The notes beneath the pieces are model-generated. The model saw only the letters and a list, made by a program, of their open reading frames with translations. It was not told the origin of the DNA and made no database searches. 7,985 bases of DNA from Candidatus Falkowiibacteriota bacterium (GTDB lineage Bacteria; Patescibacteriota; Patescibacteriia; Patescibacteriales; SZUA-104): contig JALUVW010000052.1 of assembly GCA_027020105.1 (NCBI GenBank), forward strand, positions 1 through 7,985, read 5' to 3'. Below are positions 1 to 5,591 of this stretch, one piece after another; the first letter of the stretch is position 1; every line of letters begins with the position of its first letter. Position numbers and translations under genes: made by a program.

Positions 1-50
1 CGTAGAGACGAGGCAGTGTCGTAGAGACGAGGCAGTGCCTCGTCTCTACG
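1..50 (+). repeat. REP-like palindrome with a truncated leading copy
   Basis: Positions 20-50 form a perfect 31-bp palindrome: 15-bp arms (left arm CGTAGAGACGAGGCA) around a single central G. Positions 1-19 are a left-arm-only copy of the same unit, with T at the last base where the downstream copies have C. The GTAG tetranucleotide near the foot of the left arm matches the hallmark of REP sequences recognised by RAYT proteins. The palindrome ends at the base before the first possible ATG of the transposase. The window begins exactly at a unit boundary, so the array may extend to the left. Confidence 0.9.
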
Positions 51-674
51 ATGACATATATACGCAAATTTAATATTATTATGGAGGATGTAAAAAAATA
101 TAAAAACAAATATCGCGTTAAATCCGCACGGCGGGATGGCTGGGATTATTCGCGGGCTGGAGAATATTTTGTTACTATATGTACGAAAAATCAAGAAATG
201 TTTTTCGGGGATGTATTTGGCGAAGGAGAAGAAGCGGAAATGCGATTATCAGAGGTGGGGGAAATCGCAAAAAATTTTTGGCTGGAAATACCGCGCCATT
301 TTGATAACGCGACTTTAGACGAATTTATTGTGATGCCAAATCACCTTCACGGTATTATTATAATTTATTACGGCGATGGCGATCGTAGAGACGAGGCAAT
401 GCCTCGTCTCTACGAAGGTGAATATCCGCATATGTCAAAAATTTCACCGAAGCCAAAATCACTGCCTGTAATAATCGGATCGTTTAAATCAATTGTCACA
501 AAAACAATAAACAAAAAATTTCCGGAAATTAATTTCGGCTGGCAGGAACGATTTTATGACCATATAATAAAAAATGAAAAAGAATTATACAATATCAGAG
601 ATTACATATATTTTAATGTCCTAAAATGGCATTTAGACAAGAATAATCCTAAAAATTTATTTACGCAAGCATAG
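51..674 (+). CDS. REP-associated tyrosine transposase (RAYT, Y1/HUH family)
   Basis: This is a single-strand DNA transposase of the IS200-like Y1 family, of the kind that mobilises REP palindromes. The conserved N-terminal block GWDYSRAGEYFVTICT lies near residues 30-45. The HUH metal-binding motif is MPNHLHG (H98, H100). FKSIVTK (145-151) and WQERFYDHII (164-173) are typical RAYT blocks. The nucleophile is probably Y185 in NIRDYIYFN. At 207 aa the length is normal and the frame is intact, so the protein could be active. Residues 112-122 (RRDEAMPRLYE) are encoded by a complete copy of the palindrome, placed in the variable stretch between the HUH motif and the FKS block. The start is uncertain: ATG at 51 touches the upstream palindrome, and ATG at 81 (MEDVKKY) fits the usual family N-terminus better. 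Neither has a Shine-Dalgarno sequence. Palindrome arrays flank the gene on both sides. Confidence 0.92.
   Translation: MTYIRKFNIIMEDVKKYKNKYRVKSARRDGWDYSRAGEYFVTICTKNQEMFFGDVFGEGEEAEMRLSEVGEIAKNFWLEIPRHFDNATLDEFIVMPNHLHGIIIIYYGDGDRRDEAMPRLYEGEYPHMSKISPKPKSLPVIIGSFKSIVTKTINKKFPEINFGWQERFYDHIIKNEKELYNIRDYIYFNVLKWHLDKNNPKNLFTQA
384..414 (+). repeat. Intragenic in-frame copy of the 31-bp REP-like palindrome
   Basis: This is a perfect palindrome with the same 15-bp arms as the flanking copies and a central A instead of G. It begins exactly on a codon boundary of the transposase gene and encodes RRDEAMPRLY plus the first base of a Glu codon. It lies in a loop that varies in the family, so the catalytic motifs on either side are undisturbed. 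Confidence 0.92.
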
Positions 675-715
675 ACAGCGGTAATCACCATAATGATATC
701 AAGCGCGCCAACCAC

Positions 716-803
716 CGTAGAGACGAGGCAGTGCCGTAGAGACGAGGCAGTGCCGTAGAGACGAGGCAGTGCCGTAGAGACGAGGCAGTGCCTCGTCTCT
801 ACG
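716..803 (+). repeat. Downstream REP-like array: three 19-bp half units plus one full palindrome
   Basis: Three identical 19-bp units lie head to tail at 716-734, 735-753 and 754-772. Each is the left arm, the centre and the first three bases of the right arm (CGTAGAGACGAGGCAGTGC). The complete 31-bp palindrome follows at 773-803 with a central G. The array starts 41 bp after the transposase stop and ends 45 bp before rnhB. All units share the orientation of the upstream and internal copies. No T-run follows, so this is not a canonical terminator, although the transcript would fold into a strong hairpin. Confidence 0.92.
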
Positions 804-848
804 ACATAGGTGATGGCGACCGCCGTGACAATATTATGAAAAATTTTT

Positions 849-1493
849 ATGTTAAACTTGGAGGAAGAGCAAAACATATTCAGCCAAGGCTATAATAAAA
901 TCGGCGCGATGGACGAAGCCGGACGCGGCCCTTTGGCCGGACCGGTTGTGGCCGCCTGCGTGCTCTTGGAAAGCGGTTCCGCGCCGCGTATTTCGGATGA
1001 TTTATTATTGATTAACGACTCAAAAAAATTAACCGCGAAACGGAGAGAAAAATTATTTGATATCATAACGAGTGAATTTGAATTCGCCATCGGCGTCTGC
1101 GACCATAACACGATTGACCGAATAAACATACTGCAGGCTTCTTTTTTGGCCATGAAAAAAGCGATTGGCGCGATTAAGCGAAAACCTGATTTCATAATAT
1201 TGGACGGCAAACTGCCGATCCCCAATATCAGCATAAGCCAAAAAGCGATTACGGGCGGGGACCGGCTTGTTTTTTCAGTCGCCGCCGCCTCCATTTTGGC
1301 CAAAGTGACAAGAGACAGAATGATGATGGAGGCGCACGAAGCGTATCCCGGTTACGGCTTTGACAAGCATAAGGGCTACGGCACCAAGTTTCACATGGAA
1401 CAACTCCGCAAATTCGGCCCCTCGCCAATCCACAGGAAAAGTTTCGGGCCGGTAAAAGACGCTCTTATTTTAAAAACAAAAATCAAAATTTAG
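849..1493 (+). CDS. rnhB: Ribonuclease HII
   Basis: Cytoplasmic endonuclease that cuts the RNA strand of RNA-DNA hybrids and removes single ribonucleotides misincorporated into DNA. The 214-aa length is typical. The signature MDEAGRGPLAGPVVAA starts near residue 21, giving the first two acidic catalytic residues, D22 and E23. NDSKKL is at 56-61. The third acid is D119 in FIILDGK, and the fourth is D156 in SILAKVTRDRMM. HKGYGTKFH (174-182) and the HRKSF block near the C-terminus are also family features. An in-frame TGA at 837-839 leaves ATG 849 as the furthest upstream ATG; the LEEE stretch after it aligns with the usual N-terminal helix. There is no Shine-Dalgarno sequence upstream, while a GGAGG at 860-864 lies inside the gene. 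No clear promoter is seen, so transcription may read through from the transposase. The gene converges on pnp. Confidence 0.96.
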   Translation: MLNLEEEQNIFSQGYNKIGAMDEAGRGPLAGPVVAACVLLESGSAPRISDDLLLINDSKKLTAKRREKLFDIITSEFEFAIGVCDHNTIDRINILQASFLAMKKAIGAIKRKPDFIILDGKLPIPNISISQKAITGGDRLVFSVAAASILAKVTRDRMMMEAHEAYPGYGFDKHKGYGTKFHMEQLRKFGPSPIHRKSFGPVKDALILKTKIKI

Positions 1494-1627
1494 CTTAAAA
1501 AATAATAAACAGGCAATAAAACCGAAGATTAAACATAAAATTTTATCTTTTACGAATCTATTTTTGGTTTTTTGTTTTTGATATTCGGTTTTGCTCCGCG
1601 CAATCCGATAACCTTGGAAAACATAAA
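1494..1627. other. AT-rich spacer after rnhB
   Basis: No gene is seen here. A 9-bp inverted repeat, AAAACCGAA (1518-1526) with TTCGGTTTT (1584-1592), encloses AT-rich sequence with the short palindrome ATAAAATTTTAT. The second arm ends in T's, but the loop is long and the stem weak, so I do not call it a terminator. Confidence 0.4.
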
Positions 1628-1812
1628 GGGGCTGTTGCCGAATACCGCTGCGAGTGAAATTTTTTGGATCCCCAATCAAGTTGAGGACAAGCTTTTAGGC
1701 AATTTGGCTTGAAAATTTTTGAGGGAATGTGGTAATATTAGCGAAAAAATTTTCAGGCCAAATTGGCAAAAAGATTAAAATTTCAGCCGTGGCGGTATTC
1801 GGCAACAGCCCC
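1628..1812. mobile_element. MITE-like element, 185 bp, with 21-bp perfect terminal inverted repeats
   Basis: The ends, 1628-1648 and 1792-1812, are perfect inverted copies of a 21-bp sequence beginning GGGGCTGTTGCCGAATAC. A further TGAAATTTT/AAAATTTCA pair sits symmetrically 27 bp in from each end. An inner imperfect inverted repeat, 1692-1720 with 1745-1773, matches at 26 of 29 positions. The element is flanked directly by ATAAA at 1623-1627 and ATAAA at 1813-1817, which looks like a 5-bp target duplication. It has no coding capacity, so it would need a transposase supplied elsewhere. The family is not identified. A single copy cannot prove mobility, and a short AT-rich flank repeat could arise by chance. 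Confidence 0.72.
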
Positions 1813-1814
1813 AT

Positions 1815-1846
1815 AAAAATACCCCGAATAAATTCGGGGTATTTTT
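1815..1846. terminator. Bidirectional rho-independent terminator between rnhB and pnp
   Basis: A perfect 15-bp stem (AAAAATACCCCGAAT, 1815-1829, with its complement at 1832-1846) has a 2-bp centre. It ends in T5 on the + strand and, read on the - strand, in another T5. It lies 18 bp past the pnp stop and can end both convergent transcripts. Its left foot overlaps the right copy of the ATAAA repeat that flanks the MITE-like element. Confidence 0.9.
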
Positions 1847-1864
1847 ACGAAACGCTTGATTAAC

Positions 1865-4144
1865 TTAGTATCTGCGCCTGCTTTTGTTGTTGAAGCGACC
1901 GCTGTTGTTGTTAAACCTTTCGCGGTCGCCGCCGCCGAATCTCGGCCTGCCGCCTCCGCCGTTGCCTTCTTGTTTTCCTTTTTCGTCTTTCCACAAATTT
2001 TCATTTTCTTTAAGTCCGAGCATGGTTAAATTTATTCTGCCTTTATCGTCAATTTCCTTGATTTTAACGGTTACTATATCACCTTCTTTCAGTAAATCGG
2101 ACGGATTTCCGACCCTGTACGGCGCCAATTGGCTGACATGCACCATACCGTCGTTTCCGGGAGTAAGTTCCACGAAGGCGCCGAAGTCCAAAATGCGGGC
2201 GACGCGGCCGGTGAAAATCTCACCGACTTCAAATTTGCGGGCTATGTTTTTAACCCACTCTTCGGCTTTTTTGGATTTCTCGGTGTTGGTGCCGCAAATA
2301 AACACCGAACCGTCATCTTCTATATCAATGGACACCTCGGTCTCTTCTATGATTTTGTTTATCATTTTTCCTCCGGGCCCGATAACATCTCTGATTTTTT
2401 CGGGATCAATTTTAAAGCTGATGATTTGAGGGGCGTACGGAGATAACTCCGGCCTTGTCCGGCTAATCGCTCCGTCCATCACTTTTAATATCTCCAATCG
2501 CGCTTCAAGCCCTTGGTTTAATGTTTTTTTGATTATTTCATCGGTAATGCCGAGCGTTTTCGTGTCTAATTGAATGGCGGTAATGCCGTCTTTGGTGCCG
2601 GCTATTTTAAAATCCATGCCGCCCTTGCCGTCTTCCAGGTCCTGAATATCGGTTAACACCTCCCATTCGCTCATATCATCATTGGAAGCGAGCCCCATGG
2701 CGATTCCCGCCACCGCTTTTTTTATCGGCACGCCCGCGTCCATCAAAGACAGGGAGGCGGCGCAAGTTGAAGCCATTGACGACGAACCGTTTGATCCGAG
2801 CGTTTCGCTCACGACTCTGATTGTGTACGGAAAATCGTCTTTGCTCGGAATCATGGGGCTAAGCGCCTTTTCGGCCAAAGCGCCGTGTCCGATATCCCGC
2901 CTGCCCGGCCCCCTCATCGGCCTGGCCTCCCCCACGGAAAAAGGAGGAAAGTTGTAATGGTGCATAAATCGTTTCGTGCCCGTTCCTTCAATTCCTTCCA
3001 ATGATTGCTCCAACCCGGGAGCCCCCAAAGTGATGATTGACATAACCTGCGTCTCTCCGCGTGAAAACAAACTTGAGCCGTGAGTGCGCGGAAGCAAAGA
3101 CACTTCGGCGGACAAACTCCTGATTTCGTTAAGGGCGCGTCCGTCAACGCGTTTTTTGTTTTTAAGAATTCCTTCGGTAACCGCCGCCTCAACCGATTTT
3201 TCCACCAAGGCGATTTTCGCTTTCGCGCGCAAGTCTTTGCCCACTCCCTGTTCAAACAGATACTTGTCCAATCCGTCCTTTATGGCGCCAACCGCCATCT
3301 TTCTTTCGCCTTTGGTGTAGTATTCTTTATTGAATAATATGCCTTCAATGTTTTTATCAAGCCATTCTTTCGCCTTCGCGAAAACCTCTTCTTTTTCTTT
3401 TTCCGCTTCAATCTCGTTTTCGTCCCGCAAAGACGCGTCGCCGCTCGCCTCCGCGGCGGGTATTTCGTTTTTGATTTTCTCAATCAATTCAATGACCGGC
3501 TGCTGCGCTTTGTGTCCGGCCATAATGGCCTCAAACATTTTATCTTCCTTAACCTCGTCTCCCCCCGCTTCTATCATTAAAACTTTTTCTTTCGTGGAGG
3601 ACACTATCAGGTCCAGCTTGCTGTTTTCTCTTTGTTCGTAAGTGGGGTTAAAAATGAACTCGCCTTTCTCGTCCATTCCCACTCTGACGCCTCCGATCGG
3701 CCCCTTCCAGTCAATGCCGGAAATGGAAAGAACGGCCGAGGCGGCCACCATTGAAACAATGTCAAAATCATTTTCGCCGTCGGCCGACAAAACGGAAATA
3801 ATTACCTGCACCTCTTTTCTTTCATTGTCGTTAAACAGCGGCCTGATGGATCGGTCAATCATACGGCCGGTTAAAATAGCTTCGTCCGTCGGGCGACCTT
3901 CGCGTTTAATCCAGCGCGAGCCCTTAATGATGCCGGCGGCGTACAGTTTTTCTTCAAAGTCAACCATTAGCGGGAAATAATCAATTCCCTCGCGTTCGGT
4001 TTTTGACGCCACCACGGTGGCCAAAACAACCGTATCGCCGTATCGGGCGGTAACGGCCGCGGTCGCCTGTTTGGCCAATTTGCCCGTTTGGATAGTGAGT
4101 TCGCGGCCAAGCCACTCAATGCTAAAAGTTTTTTCGTTTGTCAT
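1865..4144 (-). CDS. pnp: Polyribonucleotide nucleotidyltransferase (PNPase)
   Basis: A phosphorolytic 3'-to-5' exoribonuclease that degrades RNA to nucleoside diphosphates and can also add 3' tails. It acts as a cytoplasmic trimer. At 759 aa it is slightly longer than the usual ~700-710. Domain order: first RNase PH domain (about 8-225), helical linker domain (about 245-325), second RNase PH domain (about 330-560), KH (about 574-635, GPGG loop at 589-592), S1 (about 641-709). Active-site features are the phosphate-binding SNGSSS (451-456), and D505, D511 and K513 in LEDGKGGMDFKIAGT. RFMHHYNFPPFSVGE (392-406) is another hallmark. The last ~35 residues form a G/N/R-rich tail with RPRFGGG and RERFNNN, resembling an RGG-type RNA-binding tail. 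The ATG is the natural start (TNEKTFSIEW aligns with the family), without a visible Shine-Dalgarno sequence. It is downstream of rpsO and the NYN gene, as rpsO-pnp often is in bacteria. Confidence 0.98.
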   Translation of the reverse strand: MTNEKTFSIEWLGRELTIQTGKLAKQATAAVTARYGDTVVLATVVASKTEREGIDYFPLMVDFEEKLYAAGIIKGSRWIKREGRPTDEAILTGRMIDRSIRPLFNDNERKEVQVIISVLSADGENDFDIVSMVAASAVLSISGIDWKGPIGGVRVGMDEKGEFIFNPTYEQRENSKLDLIVSSTKEKVLMIEAGGDEVKEDKMFEAIMAGHKAQQPVIELIEKIKNEIPAAEASGDASLRDENEIEAEKEKEEVFAKAKEWLDKNIEGILFNKEYYTKGERKMAVGAIKDGLDKYLFEQGVGKDLRAKAKIALVEKSVEAAVTEGILKNKKRVDGRALNEIRSLSAEVSLLPRTHGSSLFSRGETQVMSIITLGAPGLEQSLEGIEGTGTKRFMHHYNFPPFSVGEARPMRGPGRRDIGHGALAEKALSPMIPSKDDFPYTIRVVSETLGSNGSSSMASTCAASLSLMDAGVPIKKAVAGIAMGLASNDDMSEWEVLTDIQDLEDGKGGMDFKIAGTKDGITAIQLDTKTLGITDEIIKKTLNQGLEARLEILKVMDGAISRTRPELSPYAPQIISFKIDPEKIRDVIGPGGKMINKIIEETEVSIDIEDDGSVFICGTNTEKSKKAEEWVKNIARKFEVGEIFTGRVARILDFGAFVELTPGNDGMVHVSQLAPYRVGNPSDLLKEGDIVTVKIKEIDDKGRINLTMLGLKENENLWKDEKGKQEGNGGGGRPRFGGGDRERFNNNSGRFNNKSRRRY

Positions 4145-4160
4145 AGTTTGTTATCAGTTA

Positions 4161-4214
4161 AAAGTTTATAAAGTTTATAAAGTTTATAAAGTAATTTTAG
4201 ACTTTATAAACTTT
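4161..4214 (-). repeat. Tandem 9-bp repeats and hairpin in the pnp leader
   Basis: Three exact tandem copies of AAAGTTTAT (4161-4187) run into a partial fourth. The last copies form the left arm (4179-4192) of a perfect 14-bp stem with 4201-4214 and an 8-base loop. On the - strand this hairpin would lie about 35 bases upstream of the pnp start codon. It is all A/T and therefore weak per base pair. Confidence 0.7.
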
Positions 4215-4440
4215 TAACTTTATAACTTTAAACTTCGTTCCGCTTGGCCGACAAACTACAGAACTATGGTATCGTTATTATAAATATTATTCATTATTTC
4301 TCGTTCCGGTTCGTTTTTTCTTGTTTTTGCCGAACAAAAAATCACGAAACTCGCGGAATTAAATAATAAATATTAATTTATAAACCAACCACAGCGCTAT
4401 CTGTTTGATGGCCAAGCTTGTTAATTATTATGTTATTTTT

Positions 4441-4515
4441 GGCTCGCGATTCGCGGGGCGCGCTTTATCGGAGCTTAAACGCTCCCAAAATATCGCTTCC
4501 CGCGAAAGACGAGCC
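4441..4515 (-). other. GC-rich nested hairpin downstream of the NYN gene
   Basis: Three stems nest around nearly the same axis. GGCTCG (4441-4446) pairs with CGAGCC (4510-4515), TCGCGGG (4451-4457) with CCCGCGA (4499-4505), and GGAGC (4470-4474) with GCTCC (4481-4485). A 4+4 internal loop separates the outer two. It is markedly GC-rich against AT-rich flanks and begins 4 bases past the NYN stop codon. No U-run follows on either strand, so it is not a standard terminator. It could be a transcript-end or processing hairpin, a leader element of pnp, or a small structured RNA. Its strand and function are inferred. Confidence 0.55.
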
Positions 4516-4519
4516 GATT

Positions 4520-5017
4520 TTATCCCAATAAAAATTTTTTATTTCCCTCCATATCAACGAAATCATCGGATTCTTCAATAAGTTTTCCGGATGTGGTGCG
4601 CCTGAACCCCATTATTTCCACCAAACATCCCTTGGTGTTTTGTATGTAATTCATCAGCGGTAAATAATCTCCGTCGCCGCTCACCAAGACGATAACATCA
4701 AGTTTTTCCGACAATTTAATGGCGTCAATGGAGATGCCCACGTCCCAATCCGCCTTTTTGGCGCCGCCGGCGAATACTTGCAGGTCTTTCATTTTTACTT
4801 CAAACCCTTGCTGGCTTAAAGCCTCAAAAAAACTCATTTCCGTTCCGCTTTCGGTTTTAATGGCGTAAGCCGTGGCGCGAATCAATTTTCTTCCCGCCAC
4901 CGCCTCTCTCAAAACTTCCTTGAAGTTAACGTTTTTCTTGTATAAATTTTTGGCAGAATGGTACATATTGGCCACATCCACCAAAACGCCGACTCGCTGT
5001 TCTTTATGTTTAATCAT
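4520..5017 (-). CDS. NYN domain protein (LabA/DUF88-like putative ribonuclease)
   Basis: A small, single-domain, PIN-like nuclease fold of 165 aa, a normal length for stand-alone NYN proteins. The acidic metal-binding residues expected of the family are present: VGVLVDVANMY near the N-terminus (D14, N17), KKADWDVGISIDAI (D90, D92, D98), and the strand-end motif VLVSGDGDYLPL (D115, D117). IMGFRRTTSGKL followed by SDDFVDM (D151, D152) completes the domain. Family members are metal-dependent RNases or presumed so. The substrate is not known here. Its position between rpsO and pnp suggests work in RNA decay or processing, which is inference. There is no signal peptide or membrane segment. The ATG has no Shine-Dalgarno sequence. 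It is separated from rpsO by 129 bp filled largely by an inverted repeat. Confidence 0.9.
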   Translation of the reverse strand: MIKHKEQRVGVLVDVANMYHSAKNLYKKNVNFKEVLREAVAGRKLIRATAYAIKTESGTEMSFFEALSQQGFEVKMKDLQVFAGGAKKADWDVGISIDAIKLSEKLDVIVLVSGDGDYLPLMNYIQNTKGCLVEIMGFRRTTSGKLIEESDDFVDMEGNKKFLLG

Positions 5018-5028
5018 AATAATCTGCG

Positions 5029-5136
5029 AAAATACAAACCTATTACGAATTTACGAATACACAAATAAAAATTACCAATAATTGCCGATATAAAAATATT
5101 TGCATATTCGCAAATTCGTAATTAAGTTTGTATTTT
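5029..5136. repeat. AT-rich imperfect inverted repeat between rpsO and the NYN gene
   Basis: The arms 5029-5059 and 5105-5136 are inverted copies of about 31 bp (AAAATACAAAC...ACGAAT.), differing by two substitutions and one indel, around a 45-bp AT-rich centre. They fill most of the spacer. It could be a fold-back element or a processing hairpin. I see no convincing target duplication and no U-run that would make it a terminator. Confidence 0.75.
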
Positions 5137-5146
5137 TAGCGGGAAT

Positions 5147-5530
5147 TTACTTTACTTCCTCCGCTTCCTCTTTTTCTCTTTTTAGCTCTTCTTTTAATTC
5201 TTCTTCTCTCAACAGCTCTTCTTCTCTTCGTCTTTTTTCTTCTTCATCCGCTATCATTTTTTTGGCGATGTTTAGTTTTAATATTTTCGCCATTTCATTA
5301 AAGGTTTTTTCATCCTCTTTCTGCAAGTATTTCAGAAGTTTGCGCCTTTCCGCCACTTTTTTAAGAAGTCCGCGGCGAGAAGAATGGTCATGCTTATGCT
5401 CTTTTAAGTGCTCCGTCAACCGCTTAATTTCCTCGGTAAGAATCGCTATTTGCACCTGAGACGAACCCGTGTCCGTTTCGTGGACCCTGAATTTGTTAAT
5501 AATTTTTTGCTTTGTTTTTTTGTCTAACAT
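5147..5530 (-). CDS. rpsO: 30S ribosomal protein S15 with charged C-terminal extension
   Basis: Primary 16S rRNA-binding protein of the small-subunit platform. Residues 1-88 are a complete S15: the four-helix fold with [19 protein letters not shown] (17-35), [19 protein letters not shown] (38-56, with the conserved HxxDHxSRRGLL), and [13 protein letters not shown] (57-69). S15 normally ends near residue 89. Here about 39 more residues follow, mostly Glu, Arg, Lys and Leu, predicted by eye to be a helix or coiled coil. The role of that tail is unknown. The start is supported by the conserved N-terminus and by GGAAG on the - strand (5541-5537), spaced 6 bases from the ATG; this is the only good Shine-Dalgarno in the window. 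It heads the rpsO-NYN-pnp series. Confidence 0.97.
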   Translation of the reverse strand: MLDKKTKQKIINKFRVHETDTGSSQVQIAILTEEIKRLTEHLKEHKHDHSSRRGLLKKVAERRKLLKYLQKEDEKTFNEMAKILKLNIAKKMIADEEEKRRREEELLREEELKEELKREKEEAEEVK

Positions 5531-5531
5531 A

Positions 5532-5569
5532 GATATCTTCCATATCCGAGAAGCGGAGAGCTAATCCGC
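5532..5569 (-). promoter_or_regulatory. rpsO leader hairpins, one holding the Shine-Dalgarno sequence in its loop
   Basis: On the - strand, GATAT (5546-5542) pairs with ATATC (5536-5532), and the 5-base loop is exactly GGAAG, the likely ribosome-binding site, just before the ATG. Upstream, GCGGA (5569-5565) pairs with TCCGC (5557-5553) over a 7-base loop. S15 represses its own mRNA through leader structures in several bacteria, and these structures differ between lineages, so this is a candidate site. The stems are short and have not been tested by comparison. Confidence 0.4.
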
Positions 5570-5591
5570 GTCCAAGATAAGGATTGTTTAA

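Larger units (their letters stand above)
4145..4519. other. 375-bp spacer between the NYN gene and pnp (pnp leader region)
   Basis: No protein or tRNA gene is seen here. It contains 9-bp repeats and a hairpin next to pnp (4161-4214), an AT-rich middle, and a GC-rich nested hairpin beside the NYN stop (4441-4515). A TATAAT hexamer on the - strand at 4282-4277 could be a -10 element for pnp, but I find no convincing -35 at the proper distance, so no promoter is called. Confidence 0.5.

Noticed and set aside
1..803. CRISPR array
   Set aside because: The repeats are contiguous 19-bp units and palindromes without unique spacers and without cas genes; RAYT/REP explains them.
602..877. Open frame of 91 codons on the - strand over the downstream repeat array
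   Set aside because: Its sequence is the reverse reading of the palindrome units (repeated HCLVSTxLPRLYG) and it overlaps the ends of two real genes; no family features.
890..1303. 137-codon - strand frame opposite rnhB
   Set aside because: Antisense shadow of RNase HII, whose catalytic motifs are all on the + strand.
1470..1679. 69-codon - strand frame with a hydrophobic end after rnhB
   Set aside because: It overlaps the rnhB 3' end and runs into the MITE-like element; hydrophobicity comes from AT-rich sequence and there is no start signal.
1884..2429. 181-codon + strand frame opposite pnp
   Set aside because: Antisense shadow of a certain gene, rich in Ser, Pro and Leu as expected from the opposite strand.
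4277..4305. Promoter for pnp based on TATAAT on the - strand
   Set aside because: The -10 hexamer is good, but nothing like TTGACA lies 16-18 bases upstream, and the region is so AT-rich that the hexamer is expected by chance.
5100..5459. 119-codon + strand Ser/Phe-rich frame opposite rpsO
   Set aside because: Antisense reading of the Glu/Arg-rich S15 tail, which gives Ser/Phe runs.
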